Part shown: in pieces, positions 10,946-22,545 of the stretch
How the letters are laid out: the number at the start of each line of letters is the position of its first letter
Position numbering within the stretch: position 1 is the first letter of the stretch
NCBI GenBank assembly: GCA_016169945.1
Contig: JADLSH010000061.1
Location: forward strand, 1 to 64,000
From: Trachythela sp. YZ-2020
Taxonomy: Eukaryota > Cnidaria > Anthozoa > Malacalcyonacea > Clavulariidae
Reading direction: 5' to 3'
Length of the DNA: 64,000 nucleotides
Position numbers and translations under genes: made by a program
The notes under the pieces: generated by a model
What the model was told of the DNA's origin: nothing
Database searches by the model: none
Seen by the model: only the letters and a program-made list of their open reading frames with translations

Positions 10946-12142
10946 TATTTCATAAAGATACTACCTACACTGCAGGCACAACACGTTCGAGATATATTTA
11001 ATGGCTTATTAAGAGAGCTACGATAGACTCACAATTCGGTGTTAGCCAAAACAAAGAGCGGAAAACAAAGACAATCAGGTAAAGACTTATTGTGTAAGGT
11101 CGCTACCTTCCCTATTTTTGCAATTGAAGCCATCTACAAGTACAGTGTACAATCTACAGATTTTTTAGAGGCCGTCCAAAAAGGGGTCAATATGATAAAC
11201 CGTCCAAAGGCCGTCTTTTTCAAGTGGCCGTCCAAATTCTAAAATAGCCGTCCAAGAGACAGCTGGGCGGCAGGCTGTGGCTACCGTGCCAACAGAAGTC
11301 CAAGGAACGAAAAATATACCATACACGTTTGTAAGTTTTCACGAATTGATTCTGACCCGAAGGCAAGGCGAAATTGGAGTGACGCTCGTTTTGTTTCTTC
11401 CCACTATGTTGAACGTAGCATGAGGTGTTCATTGGAATAGGAAGGAGCGAGAGAAACTTGTAACATCACAGCCTGGACAACTTCACTCTCCTAAGGCTTT
11501 GAATTATTCTTTTCTTCTGTGCTATTTGAAAATTTCATTGTTTTGATAGACTTCGTCGTCATGTTGCCTTCCTCCCTGCTCAAACTCTTTAATACTGTAT
11601 ATTGGGACTAGCAGTCAAAATAGAATCTTGAACCTTCCCATTTCCGTCTCTCTAACTTGTTTTGTATTTCATTAATACTACGTGACTAAATGCCAATCAT
11701 ACAAATTGTAATTTTGCAGCAGTTACAGACTGACAAATGTAGTTGTATTCGAACTGTGATTATATGTACAAAAAAAATTGTGGAATATTTATACAAGGTA
11801 AACCGATCCCTTCTCATTATATAGAAGTACTTTTTGTAGCAGTTGCGTTAATCGTTGCGCTAAAAATAAACGATGAATCAATACGTTCGCATGCTTTGAG
11901 TCCGTTTGTACTCTCTATTCTCAACTTGAACTGCGTTAGTCTACATCCCGTCTCCGGAGTCGATATTTCATCAATACATCATCCACGATACATCTCAAGT
12001 ATATCTCAAACGCTTTGTCGTCGTTGTTACATACGATAACGATGGACATCGTCTTACAATGAATGAATGAATGATATTTATTCAGGAAAACCAACATCAC
12101 AAATAGTGTTTTCAGAAGGTTCCTGTGAAACATTAGAATACT
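10946..12142. other. Helicase intron 3, unit A, no gene seen
   Basis: Noncoding sequence shared in part with 32264-33000 and 57315-58200. The short frames here (for example 11743-12036) change reading frame between the units and are not conserved as protein. Confidence 0.6.
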
Positions 12143-12614
12143 AATAATATAGATGAAAAAATTACTCAGTTCTGATTGGCTAAGAGCAGCGCAATTATTT
12201 TTGAAATTGCACGAGGCAAGAAAAATCAACATGGCGGCGGATATTAGCAATGTAAATTTTCACTTTTTGACGACCTTTTCTACACTTTCAATGGAAAATC
12301 GTACGTGAATACAACAATTTAAGTTCAAGGAGCACATAGACTGAAAAAGTTTGCTAACAAGCAACGAAAACAATGCTTAAACGGCGTAGGTGAGTGCACA
12401 AGTGTTATCAAAGCGTGTAATTTTTTCATGTATATTATTAATAAGTAATAGTATGGTTTCTCGTGAAATTTGGAAAAACAAACACTCGTGAGTTTTCGAA
12501 GACGTCAAATTGCACTCGTCCTTCGGACTCGTGCAATTTTGATCGTCTTTGAAAAACTCACTCGTGCATGTTTTTTTCTCCAAATTGCACTCGAAACCAT
12601 ACTATTACCTATAC
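12143..12614. repeat. Interspersed foldback repeat, first copy in unit A
   Basis: The sequence starting AATATAGATGAAAAAATTAC and ending ACCATACTATTACCTATAC recurs at 15934-16390. Its right half (12441-12614) is a foldback with ATAGTATGGTTTCTCGTG against CTCGAAACCATACTATT. It contains an ATGGCGGCGG box at 12231. Confidence 0.75.
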
Positions 12615-12856
12615 AAAGTATATAAAACTATAGTGTACATGCAGGATTTAAGCCCGTTCTCAACTAGGCGAATTTGTTCGCGTGACGCGAAGCGAAAACC
12701 GAATTTTGGCAACGATGCTAAAATACGACCTTCTTTCTTGTAACCTCGTTTCTACGATTGGCAGTTAATCAGGCGGTATTAATGAAATTCAAAACAAGTT
12801 ACAGAACCAGAATTGGGAAAGTTCTTGTATTGTGACTGTAACGGCGATATTATTAC

Positions 12857-13098
12857 CTCGTAATAAAGATTGGGACGATTGAAAGAAGCTTTAAGTAAAA
12901 CACAGTTTGATCTCAAGTTCAGAATTTTCTTCACATCTTCGATGACACGTGATGTCGCTGTAGCTGTAAGTCCGAGAATTGGAGAATTTGGAAATTGCCT
13001 TTTAAGAATTCCAAGAATTTTATAGTCGGGTCTGAAGTCATGTCCCCATTGGCTGGTGCAGTGTACTTCGTCAATCACAATACGGGACAGGCAGCCAG
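12857..13098 (-). CDS. RECQL: RECQL copy A exon 3
   Basis: 242 bp; carries [25 protein letters not shown] and [10 protein letters not shown]. The frame is open and the splice borders are intact (TTTCAG-type acceptor, GAG/GTAATA donor). Confidence 0.9.
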
Positions 13099-13477
13099 CT
13101 GAAATAATAAAGACTACCGTCAGTTGAGCGATTGGAAATTGTTAACCTTTATACGGATTATATAGGAACAAATACATCCTTATTTTAGCTCGAGTTTGTC
13201 CAGGCGAATATTATCTGTCTTTGTTATATATCGCAATATTGTTTGCAAATAAGTATTTTTTGCTTTACTAATTATCTACCTTTATAGGTCATGCATTTGT
13301 TTTCCACAGCAGTCAAGCACTTTCTCAGCAGCTTCGGGCACACCGGTTTTCTTCTGAGAAATACTGGATCAATGAGGGATGGTCCTTACTTGACTTCTGG
13401 GAAAATATTTCAGAACTGGCATGGATAGGTCGGCAATATTTTACTCTTTCTAATGCCAGATGATTGTATTGCATTCA

Positions 13478-13967
13478 GGGGTCGAAATTTACATTTGTTC
13501 CTCCTATACAACCGGAATAGTAGATTTTAAAATTTACTATTCCGCCTGAAGATCTATACTATTCCTTGATGTCTCTGAAAGCCCATTCACAGGCTAATGC
13601 CTCCGACATTTGTGACGTAAGTCTATGACCCCTGGCCAGAACTAAAGATCAACACAAAAATAGCAAACACTTCTGTCGTTATCAGGGTTGTATATTTATA
13701 CACCAATAATCTATCAAATGTGTTGCTGTGTTATGCATTATTGCCAGTCTGTCATGTAGCAAAAGTTGATATTAACGCAGCAAAATAAGATAGGCAAGCG
13801 AGCTTATTACCCTCAATAACATACTGATACTATAACATATTGGTACCAACCACAATTTGTTCTACTATAGTCTATAAAAACAGAATAGCAAGATCATGAA
13901 GTTTACTATTCCGTATGGCATTTTACTCTAATATGGTATAGCGGAATAGCGTAAATTTCGACGCCTG
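13478..13967. mobile_element. hAT-like MITE, 490 bp
   Basis: The ends CAGGGGTCGAAATTTAC and GTAAATTTCGACGCCTG are inverted and of the CAGGGG type usual for hAT elements. Flanks are similar (TTGCATT left, TGCATATT right) but not a perfect 8-bp duplication. Several GGAATAG/CTATTCC motifs lie inside. It is found only in unit A. Confidence 0.65.
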
Positions 13968-14176
13968 TGCATATTCCATTCCACATTTCATATTCGGTAA
14001 TTTACCAGACGAAAAAGAGTAAATATACTAGGCACTGTTATAGAGCACATGTACTGCACACACTATATATGAAAAATTCCGTTTACACTAGAGCTCTTAC
14101 CTCTAGTTACATGACGTATAGGACTGACATAAAGCAGTTGCTCCAGCATGTGTAAATGCAATAGGTCTGACCTTAA

Positions 14177-14375
14177 GCCTGGTTTTCATATGTCGGCGAT
14201 GGTCGGCGATGGTCGGCGATGGTCGGCGATGGTCGGCGATGCACTCATGGACCATTGTTAGTGATCATTGAAGCAGAAATGATTTCAGGTAAACAAAGGA
14301 TTTTACTCATCAACGATCAAAGACAATGGCACTGCGAAAGCATCGCCGACCATCGGCGACATATGAAACCCAGGC
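14177..14375. mobile_element. 199-bp MITE with GGTCGGCGAT tandem end
   Basis: The left end GCCTGGTTTTCATATGTCGG is matched by CCGACCATCGGCGACATATG and then AAACCCAGGC at the right. The left arm is expanded by five tandem copies of the 10-bp unit GGTCGGCGAT (about 14193-14240). It is absent from units B and C. Confidence 0.75.
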
Positions 14376-14512
14376 GAGAAAATCTGAATCGGCAATCTAG
14401 TCACGTGGTGGGCTAGCGGTATTCGTAAAAAGACGTGAATCTTAAAGGCACAGTGTCACCTGCTGAGCGATGTGATTTTATTCGCTGTATACACAATATG
14501 TAATTTCATATT

Positions 14513-14873
14513 ATAAGCCAGTTCGGAGTTTCGACTGCGCATCGAAATGACGCGTTCTGCGTCGGGATAAAATTGAGCTAACACTGGAAGAATAAGATGT
14601 AGCTAAGACTGGAAGAATTAAAATATGCATATCAAACTATATTCAACTGTTCAATTATCATTTGATTAAACAAAAGTTGCTCCAAGAACAATTAGTTTCC
14701 ACAGGGTTGAGTCGCTTTAAATTAGAAAATTATTCCCTTAAGTGCACTTTTCTTTATTTTGCTTTACAAAAAAGACAACGTCTTAGCTACATGTGATGAT
14801 CGATCCAACTGCAAATTTATCCTGACGGGATGGAGTTGACTGGACGCGCAGTCGAAACTCCGAACTGGCTTAT
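14513..14873. mobile_element. 361-bp MITE with AAGCCAGTTCGGAG ends
   Basis: The ends AAGCCAGTTCGGAGTTTCGA and their complement (near 14850-14873) enclose noncoding sequence, with TA at both borders. Units B and C hold a version at the same intron position that lost its right terminus (CGCAGTCGAAA then GTGGATAACGG). A relative lies at 61145-61562. Confidence 0.75.
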
Positions 14874-15150
14874 TCATCATGTTGAGTGGATCACGGAATG
14901 ACAAAAGGTCAAATACTAATATAAACTCGCGGAATTTAATTAAGTAAAATATATGGTGTACTGTAAATTAGGCCGATTTTTATTATATAATAAGCCATTT
15001 AATCATTCGCCATTCCTTCGGCAGAATTGCGACAAACTTGAAGGCACTAAATCACATCGCTCAGCAGCGGACACTGTGCCTGGTCTAGAGCTATTGTCAG
15101 ACTGAGTCCACACTGTAATCACGGCTAACGTAACACAACTACCTCCGTAC

Positions 15151-15462
15151 CTGTGTAAGCCTTTTCAAGTTTCGCCATAAATCGTTTACTCTTGGCAATC
15201 TTCTCTGGTGTAACATACAAAACCTTCAATCCTGAATCTTTGGTTATCATCTTACTATGCACATTATTGACATGTACTTTAGAACTACCAGCATTCAGTA
15301 AGCTAGCTTCAATATTATATTCCTGCAGTGACATAAGTTGATCTTCCATCAGAGATACCAGAGGTGATATCACCAGTGTAAAACCTGGTGATATCAAGGC
15401 TGGGAGTTGAAATGTGAGACTTTTACCACCACCAGTAGGCATAATAAGAATACAGTCCAAAC
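15151..15462 (-). CDS. RECQL: RECQL copy A exon 2
   Basis: 312 bp; contains the ATP-binding motif MPTGGGKS, then [15 protein letters not shown] and [14 protein letters not shown]. Open frame, intact borders. By eye it differs from copy B at about one base. Confidence 0.92.
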
Positions 15463-15689
15463 CTAAAATCAAATAACGATTTTTATCATACATACAGTAC
15501 AATCATCTATAGTCATGTTAAAAATAACAGTTGAACAAAATATTAAATACATGCAGTGGAATATACGGCTCTTTTCGCGTTCATCCACACGAATATTTAT
15601 TATACACATCGAGCGTTTCGGGTTTCTACCCTGGAGATGAGAATATAGCACACACGAACATATGCGTGTGGCTCGCGTGTGGTGTTTGA

Positions 15690-15900
15690 ACACACATGAC
15701 AGATATAATAGACTTTAATTCAGCGTCGGCCACGGACATATAGAACAAATTGAGGGTTGCTTCGCGTGTGCCTAAAAGGTATAAACAAAATCTCGACGTT
15801 TCGAGCTAAAGCCCTTCGTCAGGAGAAATTAGTAGACAGATAAACACATTACATCAGCTTTTATAGCAACGCTATAAAAGCTGTCACGTGAACAAAATAT
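15690..15900. repeat. Hairpin MITE sequence in helicase intron 1, unit A
   Basis: Contains the CGACGTTTCGAGCTAAAGCC block followed by CTTCGTCAGG, and a perfect hairpin AGCTTTTATAGC/GCTATAAAAGCT near 15858-15883. Not present at this place in unit B. Confidence 0.6.
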
Positions 15901-15933
15901 TAACCAATGAAAATAAAGTAGTCATAACAATCA

Positions 15934-16390
15934 TAATAATATAGATGAAAAAATTACTCAATTCTGATTGGCTAAGAGCAGTGCAATTACAGCAGTGCAA
16001 ATTAACAAAACAAGAGCAGAGCCTGGAAACGAGGCAAGAAAAAACATGGCGGCGGATATTAGCAATGTAAATTTTCACTTTTTGACGACTTTTTCTACAC
16101 TTGCAATGGAAAATCGTACGTGAATACAACAATTTAAGTTCAAGGAGAACATAGACTGAAAAAGTTTGCTAACAAGCAACGAAAACAATGCTTAAACGTG
16201 GGTGCGTGCACATTATCCAAAGCGTGTAATTTTTTCATTAGTATATTAAAGTAATAGTATGGTTTCTCGTGAAATTTGGAAAAACAAACACTCGTGAGTT
16301 TTCAAAGACGCCAAATTTTGATCGTCTTTGAAAAACTCACTGGTGCATGTTTTTTCCAAATTGCACTCGAAACCATACTATTACCTATAC
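15934..16390. repeat. Interspersed foldback repeat, second copy in unit A
   Basis: Same element as at 12143-12614 with small internal deletions. It again carries ATGGCGGCGG (near 16046) and the ATAGTATGG foldback. It is missing from the corresponding intron of unit B. Confidence 0.75.
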
Positions 16391-16907
16391 TAACAAAATA
16401 TAATTGATATGTAAAGATATAGACTGTGTGCAGGCTTCGGCCCAATTGACAGATACAATAAGTCGGTTTTGATTCATGAACGTCGACCGGAAGTAAATTG
16501 AGCTGTTATAGATGGCGACAGCCATTCTTGTTTGAAATCACGAAATAATGTGAAACCACTTTGACTGCCCTGTGACTGCCCCGACTGCTTGATTTCAAGC
16601 ACGAACTGCTGCTACCATAATTAACGGTTAAATAATGTACGCGTGACGTCCGTATTGTCAAAAACGTCGCTTGATTAAGCTCTCTAATGGCGATGCATGA
16701 AGCAACAGCATGTCCAGCGAATAGTCCAGCGTCGGTGATTGTTTTTGTCATTTCCAATATATAGATATACTTTATAAAAATTTTTTTTAAATAAAATGTT
16801 TTTCCGACCTACCTACCCATGTAAAACATGCCTATGAAACCTGAAACCAACATTCTATTTTTTTGGCCTTATGGCTATGAAGGCTTTTGTGGTTGTAAAA
16901 TCATTAA

Positions 16908-17695
16908 AGTGCAGAGTATGTAACGAAATTTTTGCCTGATTTTTTATTGTTTTGTTAAAAAGTACACCTCGAATGATGAAGAATGACGTTTACAGTTTAT
17001 TAATATCTCATCTCATTCCCAAATTATCGCACTTTGCATATTTTGATTTGTGACGTCACTGGTAGTGTTTGAGATAGTGGCAATAACAAGAAAGTCTGAT
17101 ATCTTGGTGATGATTTAGTAGAATTCAATGAAACTTGGCACACTTAGTTGGTGCACCTAAGTGACCATTTTGGGTTGTTTCTATGGTTGTCATGGCAATG
17201 CACTAGTCCCTTCTCGAGTTCTCATGCATTTGCTATATGATCTGTCTCCAACGAAATCAAAACCAATTTCTGTAATTTGCGCTTATTACTATAGTATGTA
17301 CAGGTGTTGTGACAAGTTTAAACCCATGAAATAAGCAAACGTCCTCTGCACGAAGTTTAGAGGAGGAAATTTGGAAAAAGGAAGTGAAGAGACTGGGGAC
17401 TAGTGTGTTGCCATGACAACCAAATGACCACTCCAAAATACGCACGTGGGTGCACCCACTGAGTGTGCCAAGTTTCATTGAATTTTAGTAAATCATCACT
17501 AAGATATCAGATTTTCTTATTATTGCCACTCTCTCAAGCACAACTAGTGACGTCACAAATCAAAATATACAAAGTGCGATAACTTGGGAATGAGATGAGA
17601 TATGAATAAACTGTAAACGCCATTCTTAATCATTGGAGCTGTAATTTTTAAAAAACCCATAAAAAATTAGGCAAAAATTTCGTTGCATAGGCACT
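16908..17695. mobile_element. 788-bp foldback element flanked by TTAA
   Basis: The left end AGTGCAGAGTATGTAACGAA and the right end (complement AGTGCCTATGCAACGAA) are followed by roughly 300-bp arms that are near-perfect reverse complements. TTAA stands at 16904-16907 and again at 17696-17699. Unit B has one uninterrupted TTAA at the same spot (near 36337). This is a piggyBac-type target signature. No protein is encoded. Confidence 0.88.
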
Positions 17696-17748
17696 TTAAT
17701 ACAGTTTAGTTAGTGGCGATCGCCCCTTTGCCCCCCCCCCCTATTGTC

Positions 17749-17803
17749 GATCTTGTTGACTGAGGGCCCGGGTGTTAAAATAATTATAAAATGGAATGGC
17801 GGC
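17749..17803. repeat. Local inverted insertion copied from 180 bp downstream
   Basis: About 50 bases (GATCTTGTTGACTGAGGGCC and on to AAAATGGAATGG) are the reverse complement of 17944-17993, with one mismatch. Unit B lacks them (CTAGTGTC joins directly to CGCCACTGATC). Confidence 0.8.
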
Positions 17804-18304
17804 CGCCACTGATCTGGTCATTTCATAAATGTGAGAAAATGTCATGTACCCATGTTTCTGTTTGGCACCATGACACTTATATCCTTAAGGTAAGACACTA
17901 GCTAAGTCAGGTGTTTTAGCATTTACACTAAGGGGCGGGGGAGCCATTCCATTTTATAATTATATTAACACCCGGGCCCTCAGTCAACAAGATTTTGGGG
18001 GCTAAAAATTCTGAATCTTAGAGGGGGCAAAGTTCATAAAATTTATAAAATTTTCTATTATGTTTCCAAGGGGCCCTAGCTATTAACTTTGGAGCCCTAA
18101 ACTAGCTATTTTCCATCCTCAAAGATCTCCATACCCTTGGACTTCTGGATTATGTTCTGTAGTCTTTAACATTCTCAATCTGCATTCAGTAGTAAAATAC
18201 TTCAGGGGATTGAGGAGGGGTCTTTCTCCCCCAGAAAAATTTTGTAATCTAGGGTCTCAGGAATGGCAAATTCCTGCATTCTGAGGGACTATTTACTGAC
18301 TAAT

Positions 18305-19008
18305 ATATAGAGAATATTACATGGTTGTGCGGAAATATGGAATTTATTTCGAGTGTTGAAGAGAATATTGTATACAGGTAGAAGCAATGACAGTGAGCAA
18401 TATTTCTGCTGCTGAAAATCATTCCTAACTGCTTTAACTCATGTCACTATTGTTTATTTTATAAACAAATTATAAACAATGACAATTCATATAGGAAACT
18501 CAAACAAATATGGAAATAGTACAAATAGTATGGTTTTGATTGGCTTTTAAGTAGTATTTTCACACGTAAAATATCGTATTTTTACGATATTGTTTAAAAT
18601 CTGATTTTTCTCAGTAATAAAACTCTATAACACTTATGTTTATATAATAAATAGAGAATATTACATGGTTGTGTAGGAAATATGGAAATTTCTTTGAGTG
18701 TTGAAAGAAGAATATTTAACTCACGGCGAGTGACGTAAGCGAAAGCATGATCATTTGCTCTTCACTGCAATCATTCATATATTCAATATACTCTTTTCTA
18801 TTCTTATTTATTTTATAAATAAATTATAAACAAACGATAATTCATATAGAAACTCTAAACAAATATAGGAAATAATTAAATAGTAATAGGTTTTGATTGA
18901 AGAAGCACAAATGATATTTTCACGTAAAAAATATCGTATTTTTACGTGTGTTTATCGATTTTCGGTAGCATAAGCTCTATATAACACTTATGTTTATATA
19001 ATAAATAT
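18305..19008. repeat. Dimeric insertion of two diverged ~350-bp units
   Basis: Both halves start ATAGAGAATATTACATGGTT and end near CACTTATGTTTATATAATAA, with the palindrome-like ATATCGTATTTTTACG in each. Unit B runs straight through the site (near 36940). No coding potential and no obvious inverted ends. Confidence 0.75.
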
Positions 19009-19981
19009 CCATATTTCACTTCATTTCTATTTGGGGTCCCCTTTAGTTGGGGCCTCTGGGCAAATATACATTCTCAATTTAATACTGTTAAGCCTTGTAA
19101 ATATGAGCAAGATTTCCTTCACAAATTTTATTTGTTTGTGTGTATGATGCACATAAATTGATCCATATTCATGAACTTTTTAAAGAGTATGCTGTTGGGA
19201 GATGTGCACAGTCATGTAGCTGCTGCAGAAACCACAATCCTTTCAGGGGTTAGCGCAAATGTCCAACCGTGGCCTGCAGACACTTTGGGAAATATTGGGG
19301 AGCAATTAACTTCGTTGCCAACACACAACCAACCTTTGTTGCCATAAATTTCAGTTCTTAAAAACTCCTTGGCTAAAATTGCATATACTTAATTATAGCC
19401 TATCAATTAATGCTTTTCTTGCCAGGATGCATTTTAAGTGCAATTCATTCTTCAGAAATTTGTGGCGTACAATCATATACTTTTCACGTGCTGGCACATG
19501 AAAATACAAAATTTTAATCCTACCTATATTTATTTACTGAAATATTATTGATCAATTTTGACCAGTGTGGTAGCTTAGCTTCAGGCTCAGGCGTAGCAAT
19601 TTCAATGTTTACGATTTGAACATATTTTAAAACGTCTTGGCGTGGACCTTGTTCACTGCTGGCGTATCTTGGCGTGGCCTTTACATAAAATGCACCCTGG
19701 CTTTCTTGGTTGTAAAATCATTGATACAGTTTGTTACAGTTAATCAGCTATCAAATGTCCAGGTGGTAACCAAATGGTGGTACCAGTGTGACAAAAATGT
19801 AAACTACTCAGCTGGCAGCCACAAGGAAATTTAATTGCAAGTACTAATGCCTAGCCTCTGGCCAAAATACAAACGCACTCCCAGGAGTGACTGGGTGAGC
19901 AATATCTCGCCCTTTTATGTTTTGTACAACTTTTACCCACGGATTTCTTTCTTTCAACAATGAAACAATTTATATCATTAC

Positions 19982-20272
19982 CTGACATGGTAACATTCAT
20001 ACATTCTAGCTGCAGCGGTCGAAGTTCATCAATATGAAAAACTTTTTCTCTCAAATCATCAATTTTCTCTGACCATTCAAAATTTTTAAGCGACCAATCC
20101 TTCCCCTTGGTTTGCAAAAATAATTCATTTTCATTTAGTTGTTCTTCTAAATACTCCTTTCTGCTATTCAGCTCTTCTTGTCTCTTCAATAATTCTTCGA
20201 TTTCTATCTGTATGCGTTCAAGTTCATTGTCAATTTTTGCAATTTCAGAACGAACTCTCGACCTCCCTCCAT
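19982..20272 (-). pseudogene. RECQL: RECQL copy A exon 1, frameshifted
   Basis: Encodes the N-terminal coiled coil and ELRPLQLECMNVTMSG, but is 291 bp against 292 in copy B. One base is missing in the fourth codon, so the ATG at 20272 reads out of frame. Confidence 0.88.
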
Positions 20273-20634
20273 ATTGTTTTCCTAGTTTACTTCATGTAAG
20301 GAAAAGATCAAGGATATCGCAAGCAAATTCGGGAATTCCTTCTCAAGGCTCTGAAACTCCTTACTTTTCCCAAAAATTCCTTCCACACTTCATGATCTTC
20401 ATCCATTCACTCATTTTCCAATCTTGCCAATGACATGAATTACCTATATTTGTTTTTAAACGATACAGATAAAAACTAAAAATTGTTCAATTTACAAAAA
20501 CCTTATTCAAATTCTTAGAGTCATTGTTCCTATCCGACTCATTCTTTGATGGTGGGTAATTCGAGTGTTAGCCCGAAAAGTTTAGAATCTTTGGGTCTTA
20601 TGAATGCCATTTGCTGCATTTTGAGGTCTGTTAA

Positions 20635-21532
20635 TAATGGTAATTGAACTGAGTGGAGTGTAATTTGGTCTGAAATCAAACGCGTGATTACAAAATCGCA
20701 CGACCGCGAAGCGGGAGTGCGATTTGTAATCACAAGTTTGATTTCAGACCAAAATTGCACGACACGAAGTTCAATTTCCACTTTATTATATTCATTTTGA
20801 AATCTAAATAATTTTTTAAACCGGAAGCGGTATTTTTTATTAGTCTTTGTTTACAATTTACACACCCGCGATACTCCCTGAAATGCCGTAGCATAGCAAC
20901 AACATGAATTGTAATTTTGACAAATTGACTCCGTATAAACAAGCAAAATGTGTTTCTAGAAATAAAGACCGAAAAAGTAAGTGTAAAGATATCGTAGACT
21001 TTACATGTAAATTGATAAACGTTTCTTTTGATTTTGTGCATTCAAACATTGACACTACAATCGATCATTCCATATTTTAATACCTTGTGCCTTTGACAGC
21101 TTTGTGTTCAGTTTGGCTGTTGCTCAAATGAAACTTGTTTTTGTTGACATTTTGACAATGTTTCATTCAAAATTTTGTTGATAATTTGGCCTGTATTATT
21201 TGTGAAAAATTATTTGATATTCTTTTAATTTAAGTTCGACTTGCCTTTATGTTGATTTTTATGAAAAAAACTGCAGTAAATGCAGTCTAGAGTATTGACA
21301 ATTTATGGTGAACAGATTTGGTCATTTGCCAGAGCACATTTGTCTTTAAATTGATTGGCTAGTTGAATTCTATCATTCAATCTGATTGGTGGTTGTGGTG
21401 CAGAGCTTCAATCTGATTGGTTTAAAAATGATGCGATTAATACTCAAGATGATGCGATTTGAAAATTAATCGCACTATTTTTGACCAATCAGATTGCAAG
21501 AAATGCCATTGATTTCAAAATGAATATAATAA
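20635..21532. mobile_element. ~900-bp foldback insertion in the RECQL/F-box spacer, unit A
   Basis: Unit B reads GTCTGTTAAGACAG across the site, so this whole block is an insertion. Inside, CTTTATTATATTCATTTTG (about 20780) is mirrored by its complement ending near 21532. The left 150 bp hold a separate hairpin (GTCTGAAATCAAAC against GTTTGATTTCAGAC). Confidence 0.75.
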
Positions 21533-22179
21533 AGACAGATATCAATTGCCTAATTCAGTCTACATCAATAACATTAGTTCCTCAAATCAAATAGATCCTT
21601 AATTCTATGCAATATTCCTGGTTTTAAGGAAAAATCCCGGAAATAATAAGAACCAGGCAAGGAAATGCGCGATTAGTGCGTGGATCACGAATTGCGTGAA
21701 AAGTATTGGCGGAAAAATTTAAAAGTGCCGGGCAAAGTTCTTCTCGAGCTTTTGTAGAACACACATTTGACATTTTTAAAAATAAAGGGCAATAAAAGAT
21801 ACTTGAGATAATATAATAACATAAGGAAACTAAAAACTTGAACTAAAGCTATTCAAACTTATATAAAACATAAAACACTTTTGACTTCATCAATTTTTTC
21901 TGAAACGCTGTGAAGCTCAGCATATATTTTTATGTGGACCTTTTTATTCTTTATATTCCAAATTTCTATCTCATAAGTGAACATTTCTCTTTAGATAATA
22001 TTATATTCACTGTTATCTGGCATTAATAATTATAAACTATAGATATTTTACTTGTTTTATTTAATTAGAAATATATCTTTACTGTGTGTTTCAAACAGTC
22101 AAGGTCATCACTTCATTTTTGACTTATCCAAATTTCTAAGCTAAAAGAGAGAATTTCTCTGTTTTATTCTTATATAGAC

Positions 22180-22545
22180 ATGGTTGGCAGTAGTAAGAAT
22201 AAATTGTGAAATATCTCCGAAGTATCAAAACAAGACAAACAAGCTTACGTCTTCAAAATAAACTCAACAAACCCATTGCTCAAATGTACCTAATGTCACC
22301 AGCATTGTCCACTTGGCCTATTCAACAATATTCCAGACGAACTGTTGTCAGTATTACATTTTCGCCGTATGCCATTGTTTGATCTTGCTTCAATGGCCTT
22401 AACTTCAAGAGCACTGCGTGATAAACATGGCATTTCACTATAGTACTCAAGCATTGTCAATCTTAAAACCTGTGGTGAATCACTTGAAAGTACAAATAAT
22501 GAAAAAGAATCGACATACTATACCCATTTTCATAACTTGCTTTGG
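22180..22545 (+). pseudogene. F-box gene first exon, copy 1 (frameshifted)
   Basis: Same exon as 44405-44779 but with several small deletions, the first after AGTAAGAATAAA. The reading frame is lost although the splice donor GGTAAGTAT (22545/22546) survives. It lies divergent to RECQL copy A. Confidence 0.8.

Larger units (their letters stand above)
9641..20272 (-). pseudogene. RECQL: RecQ1-type DNA helicase, copy A (broken)
   Basis: The exons read leftwards: exon 1 at 20272-19982, exon 2 at 15462-15151, exon 3 at 13098-12857, exon 4 at 10726-10645, and exon 5 at 9695-9641 (only 55 of 149 bp). RecQ1 is a 3'-5' DNA helicase of the nucleus used in replication and repair. Exon 2 carries motif I (PTGGGKS). 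Exon 3 carries motif II (DEVH), the aromatic loop ([11 protein letters not shown]) and motif III (GLTATAT). Exon 1 has lost one base near codon 4 compared with copy B, shifting the frame after MEGG. Exon 5 is cut by the 9.5-kb foreign block at the left. The copy is therefore dead, although exons 2-4 are nearly identical to those of B and C. Introns are swollen by foldback elements absent from B. Confidence 0.9.

Noticed and set aside
14193..14240. Tandem GGTCGGCGAT repeats resembling a CRISPR-like array
   Set aside because: There are no spacers, the unit is 10 bp, and it lies inside a MITE of a eukaryotic intron.
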